Shown: positions 34,765 to 44,232, counted from the stretch's first letter. The stretch is DNA of 64,000 bases from Chryseobacterium sp. SNU WT5 (GCF_007362475.1 NZ_CP041687.1:124001-188000), one strand, 5' to 3'. Numbers and translations are program-made. Notes: generated by a model not told the origin, from the sequence alone.

Positions 34765-36549
34765 ATGAGCGATACAACAACATTAAAAGGCGGTGAATTC
34801 ATCATCAAAGATATTCCTGCAGCAGAATTATTCAGTTTAGAAGAACTGACCGAAGAGCAAAAAATGCTCCGCGAATCCATCCATGATTTTATGGAAAAAG
34901 AAGTGATTCCAAAGCGGGAGCGTTACGAACAAAAAGATTATGCGTTAACCGAAGCAACCATGCGACAATTAGGAGATATGGGAATTTTGGGAATCGCAGT
35001 TCCGGAAGCTTACGGCGGACTTGGAATGGGCTTCGTAAGCACCATGTTGGCATGTGATATTGTTTCCGGAGGAAATGGTTCTCTGGCGACCGCTTACGGC
35101 GCACATACTGGAATTGGAACACTTCCTATCCTATTGTACGGAAGTGAAGAACTCAAACAAAAATACCTTCCAGCTTTAGCGACCGGTGAAAAATTCGGAG
35201 CATATTGTTTAACTGAACCAGATGCAGGTTCCGATGCGAACTCTGGAAAAACCAAAGCAGTGTTGTCGGAAGATGGAAAACATTACATCATCAACGGTCA
35301 GAAAATGTGGATCTCCAATGCAGGTTTTGCAGATACTTTCACTTTGTTCGCCAGAATTGGAGATGATAAAAACATTACTGGATTCGTAATCAATCGTTCC
35401 GAACTGGAAGATCCAAACAGCATGACTTTCGGTGAAGAAGAACATAAATTAGGAATTCGCTCCTCTTCTACCCGTCAGGTTTTCTTTAATGATATGAAAA
35501 TCCCGGTGGAAAATCTTTTAGGAGAAAGAAACAACGGTTTCAAGATCGCTTTGAATGCTTTGAACGCTGGACGTATTAAATTAGCGGCGGCAAACATCGA
35601 CGGACAAAGAAGAATTACGGGTTTAGCAATCAATTACGCGAACGAAAGAAAACAGTTCGGCGTTTCTATTTCTACTTTCGGAGCGATCCGCAAGAAAATT
35701 GCAGAAATGACGACCGGAATTTTCGTTTCCGAAGCGGGAGCGTATAGAGCTGCAAAAAATGTAGAAGATAAAATTGAGGAATTCGTTGCGGGTGGAATGT
35801 CTCATGAAGAAGCAGAATTAAATGCTTTGGCGGAATACGCCGTTGAATGTTCAATCTTAAAAGTTTATGTTTCTGATCTAACGCAACACATCGCAGACGA
35901 AGGAATTCAAATTTACGGGGGAATGGGATTCTCGGCAGACGCACCTATGGAAGCAGCCTGGAGAGATGCCCGAATCGGTAGAATCTACGAAGGAACCAAC
36001 GAGATCAACCGTTTGCTAGCGGTGGGAATGTTGATCAAGAAAACCATGAAAGGTGAATTGGATTTGTTGAAACCCGCCATGGCGATCGGAAAAGAATTAA
36101 TGGGAATTCCTTCTTTTGAAGTTCCTGATTATTCAGCATACATGTCTGAGGAAAAAGCCCTACTTCACAACCTGAAAAAAGTATTCTTAATGGTTGCCGG
36201 AGCAGCACTTCAGAAATATATGATGGAGATCGAAAAACAGCAGCATCTTTTATTGAATGCGTCTGAAATTTTGAACCAAATCTACATGGCAGAATCTGCA
36301 ATTCTAAGAGCAGAAAAACATTTCGACACCGATTCTGTACAAGCTTCAATGGCGAGATTAAACCTTTACAAAGCCGTAGAAGCGATTTCTACCGCCGCGA
36401 AAGAAGGAATCGTTTCGTTTGCAGAAGGCGACGAACAGCGCATGATGCTTTCAGGCTTAAGAAGATTTACAAAATACACCAATATGCCAAATGTAGTGGC
36501 ACTTACCGAAAAGGTAGCCGCTCATTTCGTGGAAAAAGGATCTTACTAG
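34765..36549 (+). CDS. Acyl-CoA dehydrogenase with C-terminal extension
   Basis: The 594-aa flavoenzyme catalyses the first beta-oxidation step. The N-terminal helical domain, the middle beta-domain (YCLTEPDAGSDANSGKT, MWISNAGFAD) and the C-terminal helical domain (RKQFGVSISTFGAI, QIYGGMGFSAD) are in order. The catalytic base is Glu409 in RIYEGTNEINRLL. About 160 further residues form an extra helical domain, as in very-long-chain dehydrogenases, suggesting long substrates and membrane association. It is the last gene of the MarR operon and is followed by a terminator. Confidence 0.94.
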   Translation: MSDTTTLKGGEFIIKDIPAAELFSLEELTEEQKMLRESIHDFMEKEVIPKRERYEQKDYALTEATMRQLGDMGILGIAVPEAYGGLGMGFVSTMLACDIVSGGNGSLATAYGAHTGIGTLPILLYGSEELKQKYLPALATGEKFGAYCLTEPDAGSDANSGKTKAVLSEDGKHYIINGQKMWISNAGFADTFTLFARIGDDKNITGFVINRSELEDPNSMTFGEEEHKLGIRSSSTRQVFFNDMKIPVENLLGERNNGFKIALNALNAGRIKLAAANIDGQRRITGLAINYANERKQFGVSISTFGAIRKKIAEMTTGIFVSEAGAYRAAKNVEDKIEEFVAGGMSHEEAELNALAEYAVECSILKVYVSDLTQHIADEGIQIYGGMGFSADAPMEAAWRDARIGRIYEGTNEINRLLAVGMLIKKTMKGELDLLKPAMAIGKELMGIPSFEVPDYSAYMSEEKALLHNLKKVFLMVAGAALQKYMMEIEKQQHLLLNASEILNQIYMAESAILRAEKHFDTDSVQASMARLNLYKAVEAISTAAKEGIVSFAEGDEQRMMLSGLRRFTKYTNMPNVVALTEKVAAHFVEKGSY

Positions 36550-36571
36550 AAATAGTTTGATATGTGGTTTT

Positions 36572-36604
36572 GAACGCTCTGAGAAATCGGGGCGTTCTTT
36601 TTTT
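36572..36604 (+). terminator. Rho-independent terminator of the beta-oxidation operon
   Basis: GAACGC (36572-36577) pairs with GCGTTC (36592-36597), extended by one U-G and one C-G pair, and a run of seven T follows. Confidence 0.8.
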
Positions 36605-36615
36605 GTGATTATAAG

Positions 36616-36642
36616 CACGGATTGTAAATCCGAGCTATCGTG
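36616..36642. repeat. Nested inverted repeat, REP-like
   Basis: CGGATT (36618-36623) pairs with AATCCG (36627-36632), nested within CACG...CGTG. I recall similar short hairpins dispersed in intergenic regions of this family. The remaining bases up to 36895 show no supportable gene. Confidence 0.4.
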
Positions 36643-36895
36643 TAAAAATAGTAACTTACGTTCAAACAAACAATATCGCTATCCAAAATATTACAGCAGT
36701 GAACCAGTGTTGCAGATTTCAAATTCTAGATCATCCCCACAAGAATTTAAAACTTTACGATCAGTCCACAAAAAAGAGAAGAAAATCTTAAAGGAATTTA
36801 AAGAGCATCATAATTAGTCACGTAGCTAATTTAATAACGCTCACCATTTGTAACAATTTTCTTTATCAAATGTAGAAACTATAAAGAAACTCTAA

Positions 36896-37075
36896 CTAGC
36901 CTTTTCTATACCAGTGAAAAATAATCGAGCCCAAAAAGGGCATTAATACACATATAAAAAGCCACATTAATTTTCTGGGTGTTGAATAAGGGCTTTTCCT
37001 AATTTCTATAATGCTGAAAATTAAAACCGCAATATATAGAACTAGAAAGATGTAAAAATAAGTTTGCGTGCTCAT
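36896..37075 (-). CDS. Small membrane protein, PLDc_N (phospholipase D nuclease N-terminal-like)
   Basis: A complete 59-aa frame runs from ATG at 37075 to TAG at 36896. It has two hydrophobic helices: YFYIFLVLYIAVLIFSIIE, and a second with the diagnostic pattern RKLMWLFICVLMPFLGSIIFHW. Aromatic-rich second helices with a Lys-x-x-Trp start and Pro-x-x-Gly centre define the PLDc_N family, whose small members are predicted two-helix membrane proteins of unknown role. No neighbour suggests a pathway. The gene is isolated and faces the beta-oxidation operon tail-to-tail. Confidence 0.7.
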   Translation of the reverse strand: MSTQTYFYIFLVLYIAVLIFSIIEIRKSPYSTPRKLMWLFICVLMPFLGSIIFHWYRKG

Positions 37076-37176
37076 CTTGAATTTGTCTTCTCCTTTTTTT
37101 AAAAACAGAAGGATGGAGAAGCAGATTTTTTAATCCAACTATTCTAAAATCATCATTTTGTTATTTCAACTACTTA

Positions 37177-37523
37177 TCGTATTCAAAATCCTCTCCTTAT
37201 AGAACTTATTCCGTTACACTTTTTAAGAAATTTCTTGTCTAAATCATAGTAAACTGAAAAGTGGTTTTACTTAAATCATCTAAATAGTTAATTCTTGAAT
37301 CAGCAGTTCCACGACTTACTTCTTTTTTATTTATTTTAAGAGAATAGTATGATCAGATATAGTGGAAGCGAGGTCATGAATTTCTGCTCCCGGCTCTTAT
37401 CTAAAATAACATACTGTAATTTATTCCTGTCCAAGTGTGAAAGCCAGGATCTAATTGTTGTGAATCTTCATTATACTTTCTATGATAATACAGTACATCG
37501 CAATTTAATTTTAGATAATTGAT
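37177..37523 (-). pseudogene. Degenerate coding remnant in several frames
   Basis: On the minus strand this stretch reads like protein in short pieces that jump between frames. One piece (37523-37404) is CDVLYYHRKYNEDSQQLDPGF and onward. An overlapping frame gives RNKLQYVILDKSREQKF, then IHDLASTISDHTILLK. A fourth (ending 37239) gives KKEVSRGTADSRINYLDD. Joined by small indels they would make a protein of over 100 residues, but no start codon or continuous frame survives. It lies just downstream of the secreted hypothetical at 37558. I do not recognise the family, and chance cannot be excluded. Confidence 0.4.
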
Positions 37524-37557
37524 CTATTAATTAACTGATACGATTGAGTAAAAAAAA

Positions 37558-38355
37558 TCATTCTTCATCGGACTTTTCTATCTGATATTTCATAAAAACC
37601 TCTTGAAAATCATCTAAATTTACCAAACCAGATTGAACGACTTTACCTTTGCTGTAGGTTTCGTATTTGTTCTTTCCAGAAATCTTACCACTTTTAAAAT
37701 CCCAAATAATACCCTCTTTTATTTTTCCAAAATGGTCTGTTTCTATGCTCCCTAAAATCTTAGGTTGGAATTTTTCAGCATAACGACCGTAAAAGATTTT
37801 CAAAAGGGCATCTTCCTGACTGAAAAAGTCACCTATTTGATCGAAGACGGAGTCCAATTCATTTAAATCTGACTTAATTTCTAATCTTGAAAAAAGCTTT
37901 AATGTTTTATCTGGATTGTCGTCACCTAATGCTTCATAATTGGAGCTGACCTTGTTGCTGCTAATTAAATTATTTGAAAATATGGTGGAAATTACTGCAT
38001 CTTTTGGCAAATTAACAAGATCGAAATCAATTCCTTCAATGGTAATAATGGGTGCTTTTTTATAAAAAAACGTTCTGACTTGTTTTCCATTCTTCAGTTC
38101 AATTTTGATGAGAGAATTTTCGTCTGCAGCATTGGTAATGAGAATGGCATCTTTTGATTTAGAAAAAAATAGCGTATTACCATAATTTTCTGCCATCATT
38201 CTTAAAATAATCTGGTCCAGTTTGCCCTCTTTATATTTCTTGTAGGTAATTCCGCTCTCAATTTCTGTTTTATTAAAACCAGTGAGGTCAATTTCTTGCC
38301 CGAATGCAAGGACAGAGCTCATGAATAGAGCTAGAATAGCTAAAGTATTTTTCAT
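37558..38355 (-). CDS. hypothetical secreted protein, 265 aa
   Basis: A clear signal peptide (KNTLAILALFMSSVLAFGQ) precedes a soluble domain with mixed alpha/beta character. No lipoprotein cysteine is present, so the protein should be periplasmic or secreted. The C-terminus contains a MORN-like segment (GKIKEGIIWDFKSGKISGKNKYETYSKGKVVQSG), but not enough repeats to assign the family. Neighbouring genes on the same strand are also exported and partly broken, so this looks like a small cluster of rapidly changing secreted proteins. Function unknown. Confidence 0.72.
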   Translation of the reverse strand: MKNTLAILALFMSSVLAFGQEIDLTGFNKTEIESGITYKKYKEGKLDQIILRMMAENYGNTLFFSKSKDAILITNAADENSLIKIELKNGKQVRTFFYKKAPIITIEGIDFDLVNLPKDAVISTIFSNNLISSNKVSSNYEALGDDNPDKTLKLFSRLEIKSDLNELDSVFDQIGDFFSQEDALLKIFYGRYAEKFQPKILGSIETDHFGKIKEGIIWDFKSGKISGKNKYETYSKGKVVQSGLVNLDDFQEVFMKYQIEKSDEE

Positions 38356-38443
38356 AATGCAGTTAAGAGGATGAAGATAAGCATTAAATAAGAATATAAG
38401 TAAATCTTCTTTTCAGACAGCTACTGCTATTGGTATGGTAACT

Positions 38444-39438
38444 TTAAAAATCTACTTGGTCCGACATTTTCAAATCAATATCTGCCCAGTATTTTTTGGG
38501 AAGTAGAATTTTCTTTTCCTTCACGTTGACATAGAAAAGCGAATAGGTTTTCTCTCTGTTTTCTTCCCGCTCTGATAAGGTGATTTTGTTGCTGTAAGAG
38601 TCATTTCCTATGCGGTAATTCTTTCTTGCGAAACTGAAAAGCGGTTTACGAATTTCTCTCGATTCATGGACCATACAAGTCATTGAATTTAAATTTCCAG
38701 TGAGTTTAATGTAAGGATATTGAGGACCAGGTCCTGTTGTAAGCTCGGTTACCTCCTGTTTTGGCTCTATAAGGGTAATTTTATATTTTAAAATTAAAAA
38801 TTTAGCAATATCTTCAAATTCAGTAAACTCTTTTGAAGCACTTCCAATATTTTTAAAATTTACATCAAAAAATAAAGTTTGGTTCGGTTCATTAACTACA
38901 TAGACTGATTTATCATCATCAGTTTTAAAATTCTGTATTCTTTTACTCCTCAGATTTTTAATCTTGATTTTCAGATCACTTTTTGATAATATATCAACTA
39001 AGGAGTTTGGTTCCTCATTAATATAACCGATGAGATAGTCGCCACTCTCTCTAATATCTACATATTTCTTAGGCAGAATCTTTCGCTCGTCCATATTTTT
39101 ATCATTCGCCAAAAAGGCTTGTTGGTCGTTATACGCATAAATATATCCTACTTTACCAATCTCGACCGTGTACGTGCTGGCAATAAATTTTAATACTTCT
39201 GATTTCCCTGTTTCTACATTAAATAGTAAAGGGTCCTTTTCAGAACTCAACAGTACGATAAATGGAGATTGATGATGCAGTGTGTACATTTTCCAGTCAT
39301 AGATTGGTGGAACGATTCATTTCCCTGGAAATCAACCACTCCATAAAGAAAATGATGAGCAAATTCCCGAAACTTGTAATCTTGTGCACTGACATTACTA
39401 CTAAAAAATAAAACAATACCAAATAATATATTTCTCAT
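38444..39438 (-). pseudogene. Exported WG-repeat-like protein split by a frameshift
   Basis: Two overlapping frames make one protein. The first (39438-39247) has a signal peptide (MRNILFGIVLFFSSNVSAQ) and reads FLYGVVDFQGNESF. The second (ending 38444, 281 aa from the ATG at 39289) is open upstream and reads VPPIYDWKMYTLHHQSPF. Restoring one A near 39314-39320 would give GVVDFQGNEIVPPIYD, a typical WG beta-repeat. The rest is long and soluble, with beta-rich segments and no recognised domain. Either the gene is broken or a base is missing in the assembly. The second frame alone lacks the export signal. Confidence 0.7.
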
Positions 39439-39765
39439 TTTTCAATGTTTAGTCAAATATAACAAATAGTAAGAATTAATTACCGAAAAATTCTCACTAT
39501 GGTGTTTTTTATTCGTACGGAGGACTTCAATTCATCAGTTTCGTTTAATAAAATGATTAAAGACTTAGACAATCAATCTTAAAGATGAAAAATATAGTTG
39601 AAAAAATAATTTGCTCTATATTTTAGCCCCGGATGCAGCGGAATCCTTTTTCTTTTGAAAAAAGAAAAAAATATAGCGGAACACGGGTCTACGCTTCAAA
39701 ACAAAAACAGTTTTGACGCTCCTTATTTTACGATTTTAAGCAATCGGACAACTTTGTTACGGAGA
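39439..39765. repeat. Intergenic region with a REP-like element (39624-39690)
   Basis: The segment starting TAGCCCCGGATGCAGCGGAA, with a TTTTTCTTTT-GAAA-AAAGAAAAA hairpin at its centre and ATATAGCGGA after it, resembles an interspersed element I recall from Chryseobacterium-like genomes. It may also terminate the DUF2207 transcript entering from the right. The rest of this 327-base stretch holds no supportable gene. Confidence 0.45.
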
Positions 39766-41769
39766 CTACCAACCGCCGCCACCGCCACCGCCACCGCCAC
39801 CTCCGGAAGAACCACCACCAGAAGAACCGCTGGAACTGGAGCCGCCAGAATATGATGATGAACTCGATGATCGCGAGGAAGATGATGAGCTGGAAGAGGA
39901 GGAAGAAAATGAGAAACTGCGTGGAGAAATTGTGCTTCCTGCTAATACACCGGAGAATGAACTCGCAAAATTGTATCCCAGTTGATCCTGTAAATGAGAA
40001 GGTGATTCTGCCTTCACGGTTTGATTGAGCTGATCTCTAAATCTTTTACCCCAAATCCCTTCTACTCCAAAAACGATTGCATAAGGAAGAAATTTTTCAT
40101 ATAAATCACTCGTCATTTCAGGAGGATTATGAAATTTTAGTTGATTTTCTTCTGCGGTTCCGAGATACATTTTGAAACCTTCAATCTCTGCTTCCATTTT
40201 CACTTTCTCTTCGCTTGGTTTAATGATCAAATACCGGAATACGATGAGAGAAACCGTCCCAATGATCAGAAACTTGAAACAATCTGACTCGAAAGTCGAC
40301 AAATCTTCTACCTTGCCAGCGGCAAGGAAAAATACCGGAACTAAAAACCCAATAGAAAAAACCAGAAAGCCAAAGAAGGAGATTTTACTTTTTAAACCCC
40401 AAAGATACAGGAGTACGACGATGAAAAACCCATCGAATAACACAATAAATAAAGACAATACTAAACCGTTGAAGCTCCAGGTAACCAACGCATTGATCAC
40501 CAGTGCGGAAAAAAAGATGATCAGCATTATTTTTAGAGCTTTAAAAACGAGTTTACTATTTGCAGTAGTTTCGGTATATTTTTTATTCTCATTGGTAATC
40601 AAAACTTTAAAATCATGAACAGCATTCTTTATTTTTGTATCATAAGTTCCATTTACGGTAATTTGTTTGGTGGTCCCGAAGATCTTCTTCAATAATATTT
40701 TTTGATCATCCTGCAGCTTATCGTCCTCTTTTGCAAGTTTCTTTATGGTAAAAATTTTTGAAAAAGTCGATTTTTTAACTTCATCTTTAACCTCATCAAT
40801 TTTTATAAATCCTCTTATAGCGAGATCCACCAAGTTTGCAGTGACGTGGGTGATTGAAAACTCTCCCTTGCTAATATATCCCAACATGGCTGGGGATTTA
40901 TTTCCAGGCGCATTAAACTGAGGAATTACTACGGGTTTTTGGGGATCCTTACCATACTTCCTCCAATTATCATAACAAAAATAAATCAGGTAAAGAACAC
41001 CTAAAATTAGAAATAAAGAAGGCCAGTTTTTATTTAACCATTTCATAAATGCAGAAGGTTCTTTTAAAACTCCAGCTTTGAAGCCTACTGCTATGGTTAA
41101 ATTTTCCTTTGCATTTAAACGGTCTGCAATAAAAGTAATTTTGGTTGAACTTAAATTTTCACTCGCGCAGTTTTTTTTTGTACTACCAGACTTTCCGGTA
41201 TAGCAGGAATTTTGCAAAATGGTAGTACCAATAGGTAATGTAAGGGTAGCCTGAATTTTCTCAATAGGAAAACCCCAGTCGGTACCATTGACATTCCAGT
41301 AAAACTCATCATAAGTTCCGAAATGACCTATTTGGTCTTGGGTTTTGTACTTAATTTCATAGTTGTAAGTGCCTGGTTGCAGCAAGATGTCTTTGTTCCC
41401 TATATAAATATTAAAAACGCCATTCTTGATTTCTGTATGGTAATTCTCTTCCCGACCATCTTTTTTTATGGAGATGACTTTATAAGTGATTCTCTCCTGC
41501 CCACCATTGATATTCCTGATCATTGGAAGTGCCCGAAAAAGCCCTCTTTTTATAACGTTTCCCGTAGCGTATGCCGTGATGGTTTCTGTTATGGTGATAT
41601 CGGCATTTTCCGCAACTTTGATATCTGAGTTAAAAAAAAGAATTCTTTCATTCGTGTTTTGCTCTGAACTTATTATTTCATAAACTTCCGGTGGATCTTC
41701 CGTAGTTGGCTCCTGTGTAAAAGCGATACAGCAAAAGCATAAAAAAAATAATTTAAAAAATTTTTTCAT
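39766..41769 (-). CDS. DUF2207 membrane protein with Ser/Gly-rich tail
   Basis: The 667-aa protein has a signal peptide (ending FCCIAFTQ) and an extracytoplasmic DUF2207 domain (about 40-245: ITETITAYATGNVIKRGLFRALP, YWNVNGTDWGFPIEKIQATLTLP). A membrane helix lies near 255 and a cytoplasmic region follows. Two or three more helices lie near 420-500. The tail is extreme low-complexity: serine runs followed by glycines ending GGGGGGGGGGGW. Such Ser/Gly tails are common in DUF2207 proteins. The function is unknown. The repetitive codons generate a spurious opposite-strand frame. Confidence 0.88.
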   Translation of the reverse strand: MKKFFKLFFLCFCCIAFTQEPTTEDPPEVYEIISSEQNTNERILFFNSDIKVAENADITITETITAYATGNVIKRGLFRALPMIRNINGGQERITYKVISIKKDGREENYHTEIKNGVFNIYIGNKDILLQPGTYNYEIKYKTQDQIGHFGTYDEFYWNVNGTDWGFPIEKIQATLTLPIGTTILQNSCYTGKSGSTKKNCASENLSSTKITFIADRLNAKENLTIAVGFKAGVLKEPSAFMKWLNKNWPSLFLILGVLYLIYFCYDNWRKYGKDPQKPVVIPQFNAPGNKSPAMLGYISKGEFSITHVTANLVDLAIRGFIKIDEVKDEVKKSTFSKIFTIKKLAKEDDKLQDDQKILLKKIFGTTKQITVNGTYDTKIKNAVHDFKVLITNENKKYTETTANSKLVFKALKIMLIIFFSALVINALVTWSFNGLVLSLFIVLFDGFFIVVLLYLWGLKSKISFFGFLVFSIGFLVPVFFLAAGKVEDLSTFESDCFKFLIIGTVSLIVFRYLIIKPSEEKVKMEAEIEGFKMYLGTAEENQLKFHNPPEMTSDLYEKFLPYAIVFGVEGIWGKRFRDQLNQTVKAESPSHLQDQLGYNFASSFSGVLAGSTISPRSFSFSSSSSSSSSSSRSSSSSSYSGGSSSSGSSGGGSSGGGGGGGGGGGW

Positions 41770-42044
41770 CAGTATCTATTTTCATCTGTGTTTAAGGTCG
41801 CAGTTATATCTCTTTCATCAGTAATCAAGCAAAACATTTTTTTGTTTTAATACCAAACATCAATTCTGTCTTTGCTAAAATAGTTCTTCTATCTGGTAGT
41901 ACCAATTTTTCTACAAAAACCTTCTTTAACAGCACCCCGTTACCAGGTAGCAAATTATAATTGCTAAACTTATCAGCTGTTTAATTAAAGAATACGTTGA
42001 TTCATCAAAAGAAGTTTAAATCCCTCATTGTCATAAATAATTAG
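41770..42044. other. Intergenic region without recognisable gene
   Basis: This AT-rich divergent region between the DUF2207 and DUF2024 genes contains no open frame of interest and no strong hairpin. It must hold the DUF2207 promoter, but I found no perfect TAnnTTTG there on the minus strand. Confidence 0.5.
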
Positions 42045-42052
42045 TAAATTTG
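42045..42052 (+). promoter_or_regulatory. Bacteroidota -7 promoter element
   Basis: TAAATTTG lies 40 bases before the DUF2024 start at 42093. Confidence 0.5.
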
Positions 42053-42092
42053 AGTGAATAGAAGTACTCATTTCAATTTAAAAATAAATATA

Positions 42093-42356
42093 ATGGAAGT
42101 AGCAGTGTGGGATACCTACGTAACAAAAAAAGATGATCGTGTAATGCATTTTGATATTATTGCACCTTCTGAAGTAAAAGACGTTGCTGTCATTCACAAT
42201 TATGGTAAACAATATCTGAAATCTAAAGATCAGCCAGATCAGCAATTGACCAGTAAAGAGTGTAGTTTCTGTCATATAGAAACTGTTGAAGCTAGTCTCC
42301 AGGAAGAGATTGAAAAAAATGGATACTTTATTATTGAGTTAGAAAATTGCGATTAG
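42093..42356 (+). CDS. DUF2024 family protein
   Basis: The 87-aa protein begins MEVAVWDTYVTKKDDRVMHFDIIAP, which I recognise as the start of DUF2024. The ATG at 42093 is preferred over one 39 bases upstream because of this. The second half carries ECSFCHIE, a Cys-x-x-Cys-His motif that could bind metal. The family is small, cytoplasmic and uncharacterised. It is followed within 50 bases by a pterin dehydratase gene, probably on the same transcript. Confidence 0.82.
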   Translation: MEVAVWDTYVTKKDDRVMHFDIIAPSEVKDVAVIHNYGKQYLKSKDQPDQQLTSKECSFCHIETVEASLQEEIEKNGYFIIELENCD

Positions 42357-42401
42357 CAATTAATGACCTCACCCATTACTAATCAACAAAATATAAATAT
42401 T

Positions 42402-42635
42402 ATGTGGAAAGAAAACAATGGAAAACTTCAGCGCACTTTTAAATTTAAAGATTTTTCTGAAGCTTTTGCCTTTATGACCAGAGTTGCCTTAATTGCTGAA
42501 TGTCAGCAACATCATCCAGATTGGTCCAATGAATATAACAAAGTAAAAATTCGTTTGTGTACGCATGACAAGGACAATGCGATTACGGCTAAAGATCATA
42601 AACTTGCAAAGGCGATTGATAAAATAGCAGGGTAA
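42402..42635 (+). CDS. 4a-hydroxytetrahydrobiopterin dehydratase (PCD/DCoH family)
   Basis: The small enzyme regenerates pterin cofactors after aromatic hydroxylation. The family motif is [20 protein letters not shown], followed by [17 protein letters not shown] choose the ATG at 42402 (77 aa), where the conserved domain begins ([15 protein letters not shown]). An ATG at 42363, six bases after the preceding stop, would add 13 polar residues and is possible. No aromatic amino-acid hydroxylase gene is in the window. Confidence 0.85.
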   Translation: MWKENNGKLQRTFKFKDFSEAFAFMTRVALIAECQQHHPDWSNEYNKVKIRLCTHDKDNAITAKDHKLAKAIDKIAG

Positions 42636-42768
42636 AAGAATAATATTATTTTACGTGACTGTTTTTATAAAAAAATCTCATTATAATTGTATAATGAACT
42701 AGTAAAATATTATTGTGAAGAAGCCCCCTTTTACCTCATTGACGATCATTCATTCCTAAATTAAAACA

Positions 42769-43059
42769 ATGAAAGAAAAGATTATACTTCTATCCATTCT
42801 GCTGTTTTCTCTGGTATTTTACGGTCAAAATATGACTGATAAAACCCCTTCGAACACAAAGACAAGCCGTGTAAAAATCTTCAACTTGAAAGATTCTTGT
42901 GATCTTACGCAAAATCAGAAGTCTGAACCTATGATTGCAATGCCTAATGCAAAGTCGGCAGACAGTATCACTTACTTGGCCTTAAAAGGCAAAGCTAGAG
43001 ATGAAAAGGAATATCCGATTTTAAATACAATATTAAAGAGCGATCAATTAAAGAAATAG
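42769..43059 (+). CDS. small secreted hypothetical protein, 96 aa
   Basis: A signal peptide (KEKIILLSILLFSLVFYGQ) is followed by about 75 polar residues rich in Lys, Asp and Ser with a single cysteine (KDSCDL). No domain is recognised. The mature part looks disordered. The gene is intact but has no obvious promoter match and ends 19 bases before the tail-to-tail alanine racemase gene. Confidence 0.6.
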   Translation: MKEKIILLSILLFSLVFYGQNMTDKTPSNTKTSRVKIFNLKDSCDLTQNQKSEPMIAMPNAKSADSITYLALKGKARDEKEYPILNTILKSDQLKK

Positions 43060-43077
43060 AGCTAAGATTTCCCAATT

Positions 43078-44232
43078 TTACTTCTTAATAATTCTTGGAA
43101 TATCGGCCGAAAGCCTTGTAAGTAATTCGTAATTCAACAGATTACTGTAGTCGCTAAAGGACGAAACAGATAATTGTTTATCTGCCTGATCGCCAATTAA
43201 AACAACCTCATCGCCACGTTTTATATGTTCTAAAAGCGTAACATCAACCACCATCATATTCATATTAATACTTCCGATGACCACGCATCGTTCACCATTG
43301 ATTAACACCCGGCCGACATTGCTCAGACTTCTTCCGTAACCGTGCGCATAACCAACAGGCACACAGGCAATTTTCATATTGGCATCAGCCATAAAGCTTG
43401 TTCCATATCCCACAAATTCGCCACGTTTTACTTTTTTCACACTCATTACCTGAGTTTTCCAACTGATCACTCGTTTTAAAGGATTTTCATTTTTTCTTTT
43501 GCTGTTATAAAAATTGACCAAAACTTCCGGACTGGGCCAAAAGCCATATTGCATAATTCCAATTCTTACCATATCCATCTGTGTTTCGGGATACATCATC
43601 GCGGCGGCAGAACAGGCAGCATGTCTTTGTTTAGGCTTTAAACCTTTATCACAAAACTGTTTGTAAATTTCGTCATAGCGCTCGATCTGTTTTTTGATCC
43701 GAAAATAATTTGCAATGCTTTCTGCTCCTGCGAAATGAGTACAAAGTCCTTTAAATTCAATAAAACTTGAATTCTTATTGAGAAAATCCTGAACCCACTT
43801 CAATTCACTGGAATTAAATCCCGTTCGATTCATTCCTGTTTCAACTTCAATATGAACGATGGCTTTTTTGCCAATCTTCTTCGCCGAAGTTAGAGCAGCA
43901 GTCAATCGGTGTTTCTCAAACACAAAAAACTCAATATCGTTTTGAATAATCCAGTTGAGATCTTCTTCATTACTTAGCCAACCCATAATCATCACGGTAG
44001 CTTTATCGCCAACAACCGCTTTTACGCGACGAGCTTCTTGACTGTCAAAAACAGAAAAGTGTTTCACATTTTCAGCCAAAGCAATTTCTACGAATTTTTC
44101 GATTGAATGTCCGTAAGCATTGCCTTTTACAACAGAAGAAAAAAGGACTCCTTTATGAAAATGTTTTCTTAAAAAATCAATATTGGTTTTGTAGGCTTTA
44201 GGATCAAGCTCCAGGTATGAATTATTGTGCAT
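43078..44232 (-). CDS. alr: Alanine racemase
   Basis: Alr supplies D-alanine for peptidoglycan. The 384-aa fold-type III enzyme has the pyridoxal-phosphate Lys36 in SSVVKGNAYGHS (most homologues have KANAYGHG). It also has HIEVETGMNRTGF, the conserved RIGIMQYGFWPS segment, the catalytic Tyr in EFVGYGTSF, and GSINMNMMVVDVT near the end. Its start overlaps the end of the M20 peptidase gene by 11 bases, so the two are translationally coupled. Confidence 0.94.
   Translation of the reverse strand: MHNNSYLELDPKAYKTNIDFLRKHFHKGVLFSSVVKGNAYGHSIEKFVEIALAENVKHFSVFDSQEARRVKAVVGDKATVMIMGWLSNEEDLNWIIQNDIEFFVFEKHRLTAALTSAKKIGKKAIVHIEVETGMNRTGFNSSELKWVQDFLNKNSSFIEFKGLCTHFAGAESIANYFRIKKQIERYDEIYKQFCDKGLKPKQRHAACSAAAMMYPETQMDMVRIGIMQYGFWPSPEVLVNFYNSKRKNENPLKRVISWKTQVMSVKKVKRGEFVGYGTSFMADANMKIACVPVGYAHGYGRSLSNVGRVLINGERCVVIGSINMNMMVVDVTLLEHIKRGDEVVLIGDQADKQLSVSSFSDYSNLLNYELLTRLSADIPRIIKK

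Noticed and set aside
36557..36817. 86-aa frame after the acyl-CoA dehydrogenase gene
   Set aside because: It runs through the operon terminator and a REP-like hairpin; its first half is therefore structural DNA. A decayed fragment in its second half cannot be excluded.
39655..39855. Plus-strand frame with Thr/Ala repeats
   Set aside because: It is the mirror of the Ser/Gly codon repeats of the DUF2207 tail on the minus strand and continues into the intergenic repeat.
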